A stretch of DNA of 64,000 nucleotides from Isoetes taiwanensis (GCA_021234155.1 JAJEKV010000002.1:34454128-34518127), one strand, 5' to 3'; shown: positions 13,362 through 27,768, numbered from the stretch's first letter. Translations and numbers: made by a program. The notes: generated by a model from the sequence alone, not told the origin.

Positions 13362-14009
13362 AGCGCAAGCTGAGGAGATGGCATCCCTAAGCGCACAAGG
13401 AAAGCTCTCCGCAGAGCAGCACCAAGAAGCCCACGGTAGAGAGAGGCAAGCGAGGATGGTTCCTTCTACGACTCTTACGCGCTAAAATCCACCTTCCTCG
13501 CAGACATCAGATCAGCGAACTAGGCAATTCCCGGGTAGCTTTGGTAAGATCACGGCGGAGTCGCGATTACCTTGAGAGGTTTCACTCTCACACCGAACCC
13601 GTAAATGCAATGCGACAATGCACACAAAATCACGTTCCACATGAATTCACTACTTCGAGATGGAATAGTGACAAGGTTGCATCTTTAGTATACATCATTG
13701 CCAATGTATAACCGCCATGCTGCGCCCACAGTCACCGCCGGAACACTCCTGCGACATCTCTTGGCATCTGCGCCCACTCACACCCTCCTCCTCGGTATAC
13801 ACACTCCCACCAATCCCCACCCAGATAACCACACAGAACCCCTTCTCATTTGCCTCAAGCTCATCTCTCTCTCTGAGAGACAACTCATACGCCATCCTCG
13901 CCTCCAATCTTCTAAGCTCATCAGTGGTAATATGCGGCTTGGATTAAATCTCTACTCTAGGCCTTGGCATTGCAACCTCACCGCAGTCCCCTTTGGAACC
14001 ACGCGCTAC

Positions 14010-17000
14010 ACACAAAAATATTCAACCTACTACGCTGCAAATCCTAGAATACTTAATACACCCAGCGGACTCACCAACACAACCTTACTTATCACAATCC
14101 AAAAATACCATAACCTTACGGACAAGCACGTAGATGGCTGACCACCCGACCACCCTCCCATGCCGCGGCCGCGCTCCCAAATCCCACTCCTGCGAAGCCC
14201 TCCAAGGCATTACACTGCGCATACAAAGTAACATCAGCGACGACAAACGCTACTCAACATATAAATGGTCAGTAAATTTAAAGTCCTGGAATTTAAAGTA
14301 GAATTTCAAGCAGCTTCGGTACCACTCAACGAAACCTTATTCTCGAATCAGGTACCCTACACACATACAAAACGCTTACCAACATCAAACAAAGCTACTT
14401 CCAATATATAAATAATCCCCTTAAATTTAAGCCCTCACAATTTTATAATTAAGTTTCAAACTTTCACTACTTTAAATATACAAAAGATGTTAAGCAGGGG
14501 AGAACTTGAAGATCATTACTCCTTTGCTTAATCGCATAAACTCTCATATAATCCCTTCCGGTCACGGTAAGTACATCAATTCTATAATTAAGTTTCAAAC
14601 TTTCACTACTTCAAATATCACGAAAATATTAGCAGGGACAACAGCAACCATATAGAAAGAAATCCATAACAATATGGGAAGTTTCCGCGATTACTCAATC
14701 CCGGACTCCTTAAGGAAGTACTTACAAAACACGAGGATTCATACGCACAATTCCCTCTTTTTTCCTTTCTTATAGAAAATGTGATATATGACACCAACAT
14801 ATTTTTTGGCATCATAAAGGTATGGCCGCCCACCCTTATAATCCAACTTACATCTGCCTACACTAATTCTTCCCGAGGGAAACACTATGCACTTTCAGTT
14901 AGCATGTGCTTGAAGATCATTACTCCTTTGCCAATCTACATAAACTCTCTCATATAATCCCTCTGAGGAATCTAGTAGAGTAGATCATCTCTGATACTCC
15001 TTAATTGAATTTTGTTGATTATCGGTGCATGTCCACAATTTCAATCCAAGTCTTCTGAACAACTTAACACTCTTTAGCGTCTAAAATTTAACTAACTCCA
15101 AGCTTCCTACAATGTCCACTAGTCTATATTTCTATGCCAATTATCACCAAAAGAGCCCATGAAACCACGGAACACTAAAACACACACCCATTTAAGAGCG
15201 ACAACCTACTACCTACTACAAATATCCAACCTACTACACGCTGCCCAAATCCTAGAATGTTTAACACACCGGCCAAGCGGCCGGGACAACCTTCCTCATA
15301 ATGATCAAAAATGCCATGACCTTACCAGCCAATGTAAATAAGCCACCTTCCCTTTGCGTCAGCTTCAATACCACTCAAGCCTTATTCTCGAGTCAGGTAC
15401 CTGCTGCAGCCACAAAGCAACACCAACATCAAACAAAGGCTGCTCAATATATAAATAATCACACTTAAATTTAAGCCCTCCACGATTTTTACATAACTAA
15501 GTTTCAAACTTTCACTACTTCCAAATATACAAAGATATTAAGCGAGAGAACTTGAAGATCATTACTCCTTTGTAATGCAGCATAAACTCTCTCATATAAT
15601 CCTTCCAGTCTGGTAAGTAGATCAATTCTATAATTAAGTTTCAAACTTTCACTACTTCCAAATATGCGAGAATATTAAAAGCGGAATAACCGGCAACCAT
15701 ATGAAGAAATCAGGTAACCAATATGGGGAAGTTTCCGATTACTCAATGAGACTCAGGTAAGGAAGTACTTACAAACACACGATTCATACGCACAATTCCC
15801 TCTTTTTCCCCTTTCTTACACTGAAAATGTGATACAACGGCACCAACATATTTTTTTGGCATCATATTATATGCCACCCATATCAACACATGCGCCTACA
15901 CTAATTCTTCCCGGAAACACTATGCACTTTCGAGATTAGAAGATGCTGTATTAGCGAAGATCATTACTCCTTTGTAATGCATAAACTCTCATATAATCCT
16001 TGAGATTCCTTAATAGAATTTTGTTGATCATCATTTTGCATGTCACAATTTCAATGCAATCTTACCAATATAGCTTTCTTTCTCTTTAGCATTCTGATTT
16101 AACTAACTTTCAGAAGCTTCCTACAATGTCATCTACCCACTAGTCTATATTTCTATGACGTACTCTTTGCTGAAATTCATCCACGAACTCAACAAACTTC
16201 AATTCAAGTCACAAACCTTCAATGGCAAATCGAGACCTTCAATCACCACAGGTTATCACAAAGAGCCCAACAAAACCCTGGAACACTAAAACACACACCC
16301 ATTTAAGAAGCCACAACCTTGCTTGCCTCATTCCCTTCCACCCGCGTGCCGCGACCACATTTAACACTCCTGCTTGCTCGGGCCACCCATAGCTAAGACA
16401 CGGAATCACAATCTAGGGCCGCGAGTGCTTTCGAGAATCACAGGAGGAACAATGCTGCAATAAATACCCACAGAAACTTTCACTCCTGGTTCCTTGTCCC
16501 TAACCTCGAACTTCATCTTCAGCGATCGAGATAGAAAAGCTAAAATTGACATCAGTCTCAGGCCAATATCAAAACCCTCTTTGGGTCCCTGGCTCAAACA
16601 CCCCCCGCCCCATCCCTGCTTTCGGAACCAACCGCCCAGATTTACTTCAATGTTTTTCATCAATGGTTCGCCAACTATAGCCTGTCACCCCCATACACAC
16701 CGCAACATGATGCATACATAAATCATGACCTTTCATCGCCTCTGGACCGTGGCTCTTAACAGCAATACGTAGCCCCGGAACCAATGTAAATAACAGCCAC
16801 CTTCCAACGCCGTCGCGCTGGTACCACTCACGAGAACCTTGTTCACCAGTCAGGTATACTGCTTTGCCACAAAGCAGCACCAACATCAAACAAGCGCTCA
16901 ATATATAAATAGTCCTTAAATTTAACCCTCCACAATTTTATAAACTAAGTTTCAAACTTTCACTACTTTAAATATACAAAGATATTAAGCAGGAGAACTT

Positions 17001-18210
17001 GAAGATCATTACTCCTTTGTAATGCATAAACTCTCATATATAATCCAGCCGAATGCAGTAAGTAGATCAATTCTATAATTAAGTTTCAAACTTTCACTAC
17101 TTCCCCGATATCACGAGAATATTAAAAGCGGGACAACGGCAACCATATGAAATCCCGAAGTAACCAATATGTGGGAAGTTTCACGATTACTCAATCGGAT
17201 TTCAGAGTAAGGAAGTACTTACAAACACACGAGATTCATACGCTGTTCCTCTTTTTTCCCCTTTCTTATACGAAAATGTATTACAAAAGCGGCACCAACA
17301 TATTTTTTGGCATCATAATATATGCCACCCGATATATCCAACATGCATACCACTAATTCTTCCCGAGAGGAAACACTATGCACTTTCGAATTAGAATGGC
17401 ATGTGCTTGAAGATCATTACTCCTTTGAAATGCATAAACTCTCATATAATCCTTGAATTCCTTAATAGAATTTTGTTGATCATCAGCTGCCGTCTGAATT
17501 TCAATGCAATCTGCAATAGCTTTCTTTCTTTAGCATTCACAAAGTTTAACTAACTTTTCAAGCTTCCTGTGTCATCTACCCCACTGGTCTGCTGTTTCTA
17601 TGACTGCTCTTGCTAAATTCATCTGAACTCTCAACAAACTTCAATTCAGGTACAAACCTTCAATGGCAAAATCAGAGGCCAACTAATCACCTAGCGAGGT
17701 TATCACAAAAGAGCCCAACAAAACCACGGAACACTAAAACACACACACCCATTTAAGAAGCCACAACCTTGCTTACCTCATTCCCCTTCCACTTACGTTA
17801 CTTGCGATACATTTAACACTCTGCTCCGGAGCCACCATAACTGAGCACGGAAGTCCTGATCTGGGAACCGCGAGTGCTGGAATACCGGAGGAGCAATGCC
17901 GCGACAGAAATATTACCGCGAACTTTCACTCCCTGCGTTCCAGCGTCTATTACTCGAACTTCATCTTCCTTTGTCCGAGATGAAAAGCCCAAATTGACAT
18001 CCAATCTCAGCGGCTGTATCAAAACCCCTCTTTGCAGGTCCCACTGCTCCAAACACCCATACATCCCACATAGAACCAACACATGAGATTTACTTCAATG
18101 TTTTCATCATGGTTGCTAACTATGGCCTATGCCCCCATACACGCAACATATGATGCATACATAAAATCCCCCATGACCCAACTCATCATGGACCATTGGC
18201 TCTTAACTTG
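14010..18210 (+). repeat. Tandem array of about three and a half diverged units of 1.1-1.45 kb
   Basis: The same ordered blocks recur. One block starts AAGAGCCCA..AAACC..GGAACACTAAAAC and is found at 15152, 16262 and 17712. It is followed by ACCAACATCAAAC, then ATATATAAATA, then AAGTTTCAAACTTTCACTAC (twice per unit) and GAAGATCATTACTCCTTT (twice per unit; for example near 14510 and 14911, 15555 and 15958, 17000 and 17409). Approximate units are 14010-15151, 15152-16261, 16262-17711 and a partial 17712-18210. Units 3 and 4 carry an extra segment of about 370 bp (16.33-16.75 and 17.78-18.20 kb) whose minus strand is open for about 85 codons in each, with a partly shared KVSVGIY / KVRGNIS-like stretch. 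Copies differ mainly by small indels, often C- and G-containing. The repeat family is unknown. The recurring TATATAAATA could act as a TATA box, but nothing shows transcription. Confidence 0.85.
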
Positions 18211-19788
18211 GTGTGAGGATTCAAAGAGGGAGTGATAGAATATGCATGCATGGGTTGTCGTGAGAGCATAACAAGCCCCTAAATGCTGAAGTAACTATAA
18301 TGTAATGGGATAAGGGGGAGGGAGGTGGGTTCAAGGAAAAGCAAATTCTTTGAGATGAAGAAGAAAAGCATGCGATTTGAGAAGGTAGAATTCATACTAT
18401 AAAGAAACTAAACCAAAGGTCAAACTTGCATGCAAAACATGCATGCATCCATACTTCCCTCCTTATGAATCTCGATCCTACGAATTGAATGCGATTCGCA
18501 TTCTAATGAGGAGGAACATCGCTCATCAAGCGCCTATTAAAGAGAACTACGCTAGCGTTTTAAAAGTGCTTGAAGGGCGAAATAGAATTGCCCTCAATCT
18601 AACTAGGCCAAGATGGAAAGAGGAGCGAAAAAGAAACACATCAAGAAATGTATACATCCATCGCGAGGAAGAAGCCCCTCTAATCGTGTGATGCCGTTCA
18701 AGAGGAAGAGAAAGAAAATTGCTGGTAGGTAGGCTCTTTCATTTATTCATCTCAGTAGTTGTTTTACATAGTTGGTATGGACATCAAAGACATTGATTTT
18801 TAGATATGACCCCATACGCTTTATATGTAATATGTATGGTTCAATGATACTTCTGCATAATTTTGAAGTAAATAACGAATCCGATCAAAAAATCTTGATT
18901 TATTCTTTTGCGAAGGAACAATGTCAGCTTTTAACAAATGCGCTTTTGTTTACGCTAGTGGTTGCTTAAAACAGTAGATTTCCGTAGTTAAATAAATAAA
19001 CATTATGAAATCACTTTTACTTCCTCTTGAGGTGTTGGAATAAAACCATAAGCTTCTAAATAGAACTCAAGGTCTAATAAAGTATTTGCCAAAAGTACAG
19101 GCCACTAAACATATTCGATATCTAGTTTAAGTATTTCTTTGACTAATAATTTGTCTCTTAAATGTTTTTCACAACAATCTTAGGTAATCCTGTTCTATAA
19201 ATGATTTTAATCCTAAACTACCAAAGCCTACCAACAGTTTTGCTAGTTGGTAACCATTCCAACATATCCTTAAATATTTTATATACTTTAAAACAAAAGC
19301 TATGTGAAGAAAAGTCGATCGGGTCGATGAAGACTGGACATGCACCCTGGCCCACAACACGCCATAATTGATGAGTGGATATGGCATAGATGCCACCACG
19401 CAAACGGTGAGCGTAACAGATTGGCCATCGACGGATATTAGTCGACTATCGCACGCAGCCCATTGATGATCAAGACGGCCCGACCTCAACAAGAAACCAT
19501 TGCTGGCTGGAAACCCAGATTTTAAAATTGAATTTGTACCAAATTACTACCCACCATCAATAAGTCGTTTGGCGACTAATCCTCAACTTAGTGCTACAGC
19601 GCTCTTAAAAGCATCCATTGCGAATTTCAATTTCAATGGTGCATCTGACCTTATTATAAATATCACCCCAACCTCAACTTCTCAGATACGTATCATATGA
19701 TCATGGTGTCATTACACTTTACAGAAATTATATTTGATGCCAACGCTTCACCAACTTATTCATACGTACAGAGCATGTGACGAACTCG
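18211..19788. other. Region without recognised gene
   Basis: AT-rich. Short open frames (65-107 codons) on both strands overlap one another and show no domain signature. GCATGCATG words recur near 18.25 and 18.43 kb. No RNA gene was seen. Confidence 0.45.
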
Positions 19789-19789
19789 T

Positions 19790-19990
19790 GACTTTTTTTT
19801 GCTCTGTGGTCCAGCGTCTGCGACGATAGAAGGGATGCCTTCGACCATAACGCACTATAGGATGCCCTTTTTTGACAATCATGTCATGCAACAATAGCCG
19901 TGGTTTTGAACCTCGCCTTGAGACCCAAGATGGTGAAGGGCAATTCAAATGAAAAATTCCTTTAACTAAACCACCCTCAATCATCTCACT
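19790..19990 (-). mobile_element. Candidate tRNA-derived SINE
   Basis: On the minus strand a TGGTTTAGTTAAAGG stretch (about 19957-19971) resembles an RNA polymerase III A box. A GGTTCAAAACC at 19902-19912 resembles a B box. The spacing of about 45 bp suits a SINE head. Between them is CACCATCTTGGGTCTCAAGG, the kind of wording common before the B box of plant SINEs. The element ends in an eight-A run at about 19794-19801 on the minus strand, consistent with a 3' tail. No target-site duplication is evident and I saw no second copy in the window. An open frame of 74 codons covering it is incidental. Confidence 0.45.
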
Positions 19991-22900
19991 CCCCCATCCC
20001 TAAAAGGCAAAGTATATGCAACAAAAAAGACAATGGCTATTCGAGATTTCAAAGGCAACAAACAAAGACAATTGACACAAGTATAAGCTAGGAAGGGAAA
20101 TTACAAACCCTCGAGGTATCCGACCCATTTTGCTACCCTTAAGAGAAGAGCAAGAGTATTGATATCATCTCACGGTGTCTTGGTCACCGACCAAAATTGC
20201 AACACATCATTTTAGTTTTACATATAGACGATAACACTTCAATAGAAGTTGACTTATGCAATTTATGACATGCATTTCTAGTTAATCATCTTTCCAAAGT
20301 TGATGTAAGAAATGTCCTTCTCCCCGCCTCCTCGATATATTCGACACAACATAAAGTGAAGACTAAGTTAATTGAGGAATTAAAAGTTATGTGTGCATTT
20401 GATCTCCCTTTAAACTCAAAATATTTGTAGATTTTGGGGATAGTATATGGTCGGAAGATCATTATGCAAACGCATGAAAAGTTCATACTGAGTGTTGCCT
20501 AATCTTCCTAAGATTGTGATATCCGGGTATTCTATACCCAAATGAACCATACACAGACATCCAGAGACTCCTGAGAAAAATCACAAAGAATATAAAACTG
20601 CGGTTAGTAGACAAGGGATATATCCAAAGCCCTAAAACCATTATACCTCAAAATGCAAACCTTAAACCCGCAAGTAAAACTCGAAAATAGACGCCATGGT
20701 TAAACAAATATTCATTAAGAAAATGAGATGCATTTTACTATCTCTCAAAGTAGACAACTAGGCTTGCAATGATTCACCATGTATGTCTCGAAGCAATATA
20801 GTATCTTGGAATTTTGAAGCACTGATTCAATGGTTTCTTCATTTAGCCTCAGATTTGATAGGATCTGTAAACCCTCTTGTTCTATCTATAGAATTCATTT
20901 TTCAAAGAGGGGCTCGTGCTTCCGTGGTTCTCTCATTAGTCCCGCTTTAGCCAGGTTTTAGAGATGGAGATGATTTGGCAATTCTCGTTAGAGTTGGAAA
21001 GTATGAGCTAAGCATAGGAACCCAACTTCTCAGATAAGGTGAAAGTTAGCTGCTAAACTAGAAATGGTGATGTGTGGTCAAAGTAAGTTAGAGATAAAGG
21101 GAAAGCATTCTTTTCCCATATGGTGAAGCAAACCAAAAGGGAATTTCAGCTAATGAGGTTTCTATACATCCCAACATACCCAGCTCTGCGAGAAGCAAGC
21201 AAGAATTAAAACTTACCTAGTTATGGGAAAGGTCCTGAGGGGAACCTTTCGGATGCACTATGGGAGTTTAAAAGCTGCAAAGATATGAGGCAAAGGAAAT
21301 ATTTTTCCTGCCTAACAACCTTATCACCCAGCAAAAGATACTAGCGAGCCAAGTGGAGGGCACCTTTGTGGTGTCTCTCAGGCCTCTCTCCTCATAGCTT
21401 TGCAAATTCACTTAATTGGGTCCCTTGGTAACAAATGGCGTGAAATTGCCGCCAAATCGCCTAATTCTCAAAATGCTCGAAGGGTCCTGGCTCTCGCCTC
21501 CCCGCCTCCCGCCTCGGCCTCGCTGAGGGTCTCCTGCCTGCCCCGTACAGTGATGTGTTATGACTACAGATGTGGTCTTCGGATCGCAGGGTTGCGCCTC
21601 TTTTCCTCGACCAGTGCCAGATGTAGCCGCCATCAAACAGAGTAGCCCGCTTCTTTCTCCGACGAGACGCTGACAACTACGTAGAGTAAATCTGTAACCC
21701 AACTTTAGAATCTAAGGTCGAAATTAGGGGGTTCCTCCGACATAATTTGGAACGAAGTCAGAATCCAAATTGATAAAAAACAATGCGCTTTTTCTCAAAA
21801 AATCATAAGTGTAGATAAAACCGATTTTTGGGCTGGACAAATAAATCTAGACTGAGACCTTAGAGAAGCAACTGATGATAATATATTTATATTACCCATC
21901 ACAGGGACAAACATAAACACAAGTCAAGAATTATAAATACATAAGCCAAGAGAAATGAGTATATTTCCTTTATTTGAGAGACAGAGTATTATATACAATA
22001 AAACTGGCCTGGTTAAAGTGAACTGCTCAAATGAGATAGATTCAGAATGTGATGTCGATCAGAATCTAAGAAACTTCTCTCGTCAAAGAACGAGGCTTAA
22101 ACCATGACTGGCCCACCAAGGAACGACTAAAATGATCCGTGATTTACCAATTATCCGAGATTCTAGCTTCCCTTCTTTAGAAACAAGGAAGCAAACCCAA
22201 AAAGGGAAGATTCATGTTAGGTATGGCGGCAACTCCAGAGGATCTAAAACCAAATTCCTCTTCCTTCCTCGACTCTCAAGAAAGCTTTTAAACAGTGGAT
22301 GGCCAAGGAATGTATTAGGAATTCATGTTACCATGGAGATCACGATATAAACTGGATGCAACTCACGAACAATATAGGTTTATTGGACTTGGAACCCACA
22401 CCTTGCCAAGAAACTCTCTGTGCCTCCCGGTATTCCCGTGCCATTATTGAAATTTTTCATGAACTGCTCATTTGCAATCTTCCGCTCTGGGCAAATTGAA
22501 AGCTCTGACGGTAATGGCATTGCTCGAAAGTCCGAACCCCAATTTACTTGAGTTATCCCATGAAGTAGCCAATCATTTTCTGCACACCATCAGGCTATAG
22601 GAAACGCCAAGGGTCCAGGGCTTGTCTTATTGGCCCTAAAAAGTCTAACTATCCGGGACCTCAAACAAATGCCTGCAGACTCACGAACTGTAGAGGATCA
22701 ACAACAACCGCTTGCTCCACCGGCCTGGCTGCAACCGGGCCACATCCTCTTTGGCAATGTAGCTCGTCTTGGCACAAACTCTACTTTATTTTTATCTACA
22801 TATAAGCAACCCATTTCCACAATGCCTTCTTCCGCCTCGCGGAAGCCAAGTTATGATTCTCCGGTGCCCCAAGAGCATGTGGAGTCGTCAAAGATTTTGC

Positions 22901-24720
22901 CCCTTTGTTTAATATTTGGCGAAGCCTTTAATATAGATAATCTGGGCCCTTTTGCTTCTGGAGAGGGCTAAGATAAAATGGGCAAATAAGTTGCTTATTG
23001 CTATCTCAGATTCAGATTAAGCAGAAAACCCCGGCAGACAGGAAAAGTGGATGAAGAAAGGAACCACCCGCCCAAGTCGGGAAGTCCCTCGGTTCTGGCT
23101 GTGCCTGATTGGGGTCGCCCCAGTCATTACCTTTTTTTCATTTTTTCGGCAGAGATCAGTCTCTTTGGTTCTAAATTCCCCTGAACTATAGCAAGCTAAT
23201 GCGTAATTTCTGAAAAAGTCTGTTGAAAATAGTAAATCGTGATCCACTCCCTAAACAAAAGTGCTAAGTTTTGTGGAAAAGGCGAACGAGACCAAAGTAA
23301 GTGAATTTAACTTTACCTATTTATTTTCTAATTTCCACCACTGAAAACCCCACTTTCAACGCCACTTGTTTCAGGGTTTACTTTAGTTATTTTAGTTTAG
23401 TGGTTCACTGCAGTAAACGCAATGTGGAGGAGCGATGATGCTCACTGCCATGAGCCTGCAAGGTAAAGATCCTATATTATTCTTCCTCTCCGCTTTCGTG
23501 ATGGAATCCACACATATGCCCACCCATCGTCAATGCATTCCTTCTCCACCAATATACACGGTGGTCAGGTGGGTGCAAAGCAGATGGCTGATGAAGGATA
23601 GAAGAATGGCATTGGGCATAACGATTTGAATGGTTCACAAAGCATTAGACTATCATTTAGTGAGAGTTGCATCCTCTAGCACAAATTTTTCATGCGTTAT
23701 TGAGGGCGCCGCTTATGATGGTGTGATGCATAATGCATTCCGTACAAAGCAACTACCTACGGTATCCTCCACTTCATTGTATTTTTGTCTCTTTCATTTC
23801 ATATTTTGTTTCATAAGCAAGAACTAGGCGCTAGATCGACTCCACGCTCATGCAACATGGCTTGCTCCTCGCTTTTAGAAGTTATTTCGAGAATGCACAA
23901 GGTGAGCAAAGATCTCAGCCATATTTAGTATTTTGTCTTTGTATCTGGCCACATGCCTTTGTTTCATGCTCATTGTCTCTCAGTATATTTGAGTTTTAGA
24001 TTTGTGGTAGCACCGGCCATTTGCACCCCTTGCTGGACTCAAGAACTCGGCAGTCAGCAAACTGTGGCTAAGGGATAAAGTTCATTGCCTACATTCTACT
24101 TCTGTATCTAAACTCAAGCACATCTAGTGAGATTTGCAGTCAGATATCTAGTGAGACTGCATCTCCATTTATTACATTCAACAATTTTGTGTATATGTTG
24201 TCATTGCAATTATTTTGTTCTTAAGACAAAATATGTTTCTTTATTTTTCTCGCTCCTTAGTATGAACATGTATTTTCATTTGTGTATCAAATTTTAATTT
24301 TAATTTTGCTTGTTGGTTTAATTTTTGCTTGTTGGTTTGTAATTTGTAGGAAATTGTAGGCAATGTTTTAGATTGCAGGAACCAATGGGTCGGTTTTAAA
24401 ATTTCCGTGAAATTGTAGGTTGGAATTAGCAATCAACAAGTTGTTTTAAAAATATAGGAAATTTTCCTTTAGTAGTCCAAAATTCTCAACCAAGGACCTG
24501 TCACCGCCTTTGCCATAGCCAAAGCAGAGCAGCCAGCCAGAGCAACGCAAACAGGGACTATTCTTGCTGCGTGTGTACAAGAATGCTTGAGTGCGTAGCA
24601 AGAAAAGGGGAACTAATGGTGGTTTTATTCTGCTTGGGAGACGGTGGAGACAACTCCGTGACCGCTAGGGTGCTACAAATCCTAACACATCGCCATTACA
24701 ATTATTATATTCAACATTTA
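19991..24720. other. Region without recognised gene; possible foreign-composition segment at 20.8-23.3 kb
   Basis: No protein family was recognised. From about 20.8 to 23.3 kb the base composition is more even than in the AT-rich flanks, with few simple repeats and phrases such as CGCCCAAGTCGGGAAGTCCC. The look reminds me of plant mitochondrial intergenic DNA, but I could not identify an organellar gene. One plus-strand frame of 113 codons (22630-22971) has no recognisable domain. Between 24.3 and 24.35 kb TTTTGCTTGTTGGTTT is duplicated in tandem. Confidence 0.35.
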
Positions 24721-24866
24721 TTATGCCACGGTCGTAAGCATCCATAATGACTTCAAACAAAATAACATAATGCGGTCGTAAGCATTCATAAGATTCTCAA
24801 ACAAATAACACATAATGCGGTAAGCATTCATAAGACTTCAAACAAAATAACATCAAACAAAATAGG
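24721..24866 (+). repeat. Minisatellite, about 50-bp unit, three copies
   Basis: Three successive copies of CATAATGCGGT(CG)TAAGCAT followed by TCATAAGA and CAAACAAA(A)TAACA. The first is slightly diverged (GCCACGGTCGTAAGCATCCAT). The copies differ by loss or gain of CG and single bases. It lies 290 bases beyond the 3' end of the ABC transporter coding sequence. Confidence 0.8.
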
Positions 24867-25151
24867 CTCAAACAGAAAGCAAACTGCATTATATATGAGT
24901 TGATAGTGTGATTATGCTTTACATAGTAAATGTAACCCTCAATACTACCATTGTTTGTTTCCAAATGTATTAAGGTACAAATGTATTAAGGTCCAGGAAG
25001 AGCGAGAAAGCATAGTCTGCCAATGTGAGTTGGGATTTATTGTTTGTGTATAAATTATAATTTGAACATTTTAAAGGACTAGATTATAAATTACAAGGAT
25101 TTTTCCGTGATTTCATCCATAAAGATTTGTTACTTTAAGTTATAACGAATG

Positions 25152-26122
<971 letters not shown>

Positions 26123-26233
26123 CTACATGTCAAAAACACTAACATGATGTTCTCATCCTACTAAAATGACATCAGGATAAAAGACGGAATTTTAAAGACA
26201 TCAGATAGTAAGATGACCAGCCATCTATGGTAC

Positions 26234-26448
26234 CTGCAGACTGTGTAGCTGCACTTCTCCTTTAAAAGGCCAGCCCTGAGGAGGTTGTGAATCATCTTTA
26301 AGCCATGGAGCCTCACTAGATATACAACTGTATTGTTTCATCCGTTCTACAGAAATGATCTTGTTCTCGACATTGCAGAGGTTCCAGACAAGCCCAGCCT
26401 GGAGCATGTTCAGGTTTAAACTATATGTAACAGCAAGGCCTGCCAAGC
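26234..26448 (-). CDS. ABCC transporter, exon joining second membrane domain to NBD2
   Basis: The exon follows a consensus AG at 26450-26449 and ends before a GT at 26233-26232. It encodes LAGLAVTYSLNLNMLQ, the last membrane helix region, then WNLCNVENKIISVERMKQY and the WP.KGEVQLHSLQ strand that leads into NBD2. These are among the most conserved ABCC stretches. The frame is open and in phase with both neighbours (the serine codon is split across the upstream junction). The intron to the next exon is 111 bp. Confidence 0.9.
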
Positions 26449-26551
26449 CTGTATCCACACACCAGATAAGTATCTTGAATCACAACAAGCATGCAGCCTT
26501 CACATAGTTGGCTGATGAAGTAAGAACGAAGCCATCATAACATGGACTTAC

Positions 26552-27490
26552 TTGGAGATATTGATCCAAAAGGAAGGCTCACAAGTAGAATGATGGTAAA
26601 GGAAAACATCTTTGCATGGTCAATAGTCTAACCATAGACATATCCATCCTGTCTCGTTGCAAAAGTGTGAAAAGTGGATATTTAGGAATTCCACTGCGAC
26701 ATACTTTTATCCATGAACGCCGTTTTGATCAAAGCCTCTTGATTAGTTAAGCGTTCTGTGTTTACCTCCAAAATGATGAATAATTGGAGCCTTTTGTATT
26801 CCAACTAGTCTAGAGAGTTCCCTGGCTGTTAATATGTAATATCTCTGCAAACATGCCAAGGCCTCAAATTTCAAGCTACAATGTGACAATCAGACAGTAC
26901 AGCTCTTGTTAAGTACCTGTAGACGGAAACAAGCAATTGTGACTGGCACAAAGACAAGGAAAACCTCCCATGCTGCTTGAGACATAACAACTGCAACAGA
27001 CAATAACTGGATTGATCTAAACGCTAATCCAGAAAGGCTCCATGGAAGTTCCAAGTCTAAAGTGCTTTGGTCAGTAGAAACCTGGACAACTATAATAATT
27101 AGCACGTATAAAGCACCAAGGACAGATATAGAATAATTTCCAACTTTCCCACCGCTCTTAAAATCCCACCAGCTGGGTGTTGACAAAAGACATTGGGGCG
27201 TGAAAAGAGAATTAAGCATCAAAATAGAACTTTGGGTTGCTAGTCCAACAACAGACACTAAGAGGGTTCTTATAAGGATAACGATGGCACTCCAAGAGAT
27301 AATGCACAATAAACGCCAAAAGCATACTATTAGGGGATCTTTTAGCTTGTTGTTTTGATGAAGCAGGAGTTTGCCCAGCCATCCACCACCTCTGCTATCT
27401 GGAAAATCTGGAAAGACATTCAGCACTAGCATTAATGGACTAAAGCACCTCCATGGACTGCCGAAATGTAAGACCAGTAGACTTCATGTG
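26552..27490 (-). pseudogene. ABCC transporter, second membrane domain exons (partly broken)
   Basis: Three conserved pieces are seen. At 27490-27190 a frame-shifting stretch holds GGALVPLML, WWMAGQTP and TLLVSVVGLATQSS, with at least two frame changes. The exon 27081-26917 is clean: it follows a CCAG acceptor and reads STDQSTLDLELPWSLSG and FLVFVPVTIACF up to a GT donor. The part from 26844 begins with RYYILTARELSRLVGIQKAP and IIHHFG. The segment that should encode the conserved ..GAATIRGF.. loop is disrupted and includes a stop. The frame becomes readable again as FSFTIILLVSLPFGSISP and ends at a GTAAGT donor below 26552. A GTAAGC at 27495 looks like a donor, but only about 14 bases separate it from resumed coding sequence, so it is probably not an intron. 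Confidence 0.8.
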
Positions 27491-27495
27491 CTTAC

Positions 27496-27768
27496 CTACC
27501 CTTCTCTCTTCCCTTCATCCACCAATTGTTTGTTCGTATTTCTCTTATCCCATTGAGCACTGACTACTTCCACAATTTCAGCTCTAATGATTTTTAGCCA
27601 CCATATCATTATCTTGGCTGAGTTGTTCATGGTGGAAGAAGCAATTTCTGATACTCCTACTAGTTCCATTGCTCCTTGGTGTGGGCAATTCAACAAGACT
27701 TTCAAAAATTGTGCCAGCTCAAAAATCTCGAATGTTCCAGCTTGTACTATTTTACCATCACGCAGAAC
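27496..27768 (-). pseudogene. ABCC transporter, linker after NBD1 (frameshifted)
   Basis: The exon begins after a TTGCAG acceptor at 27769 with VLRDGKIVQAG, the ABCC strand that follows the H-loop of NBD1. It then changes frame: the expected ..TIFESLVELP.. reading lies one frame over from the opening frame. Toward its end it carries KQLVDEGKREG, the charged linker normally placed before the second membrane domain. It appears to run directly into the VYW..GG start of that domain without an intron, because only about 14 bases lie between. Confidence 0.75.

Noticed and set aside
27482-27496. GTAAGC donor-like word in the ABC transporter linker
   Set aside because: Only about 14 bases separate it from the resumed VYW coding stretch, too short for an intron; the exon probably reads through.
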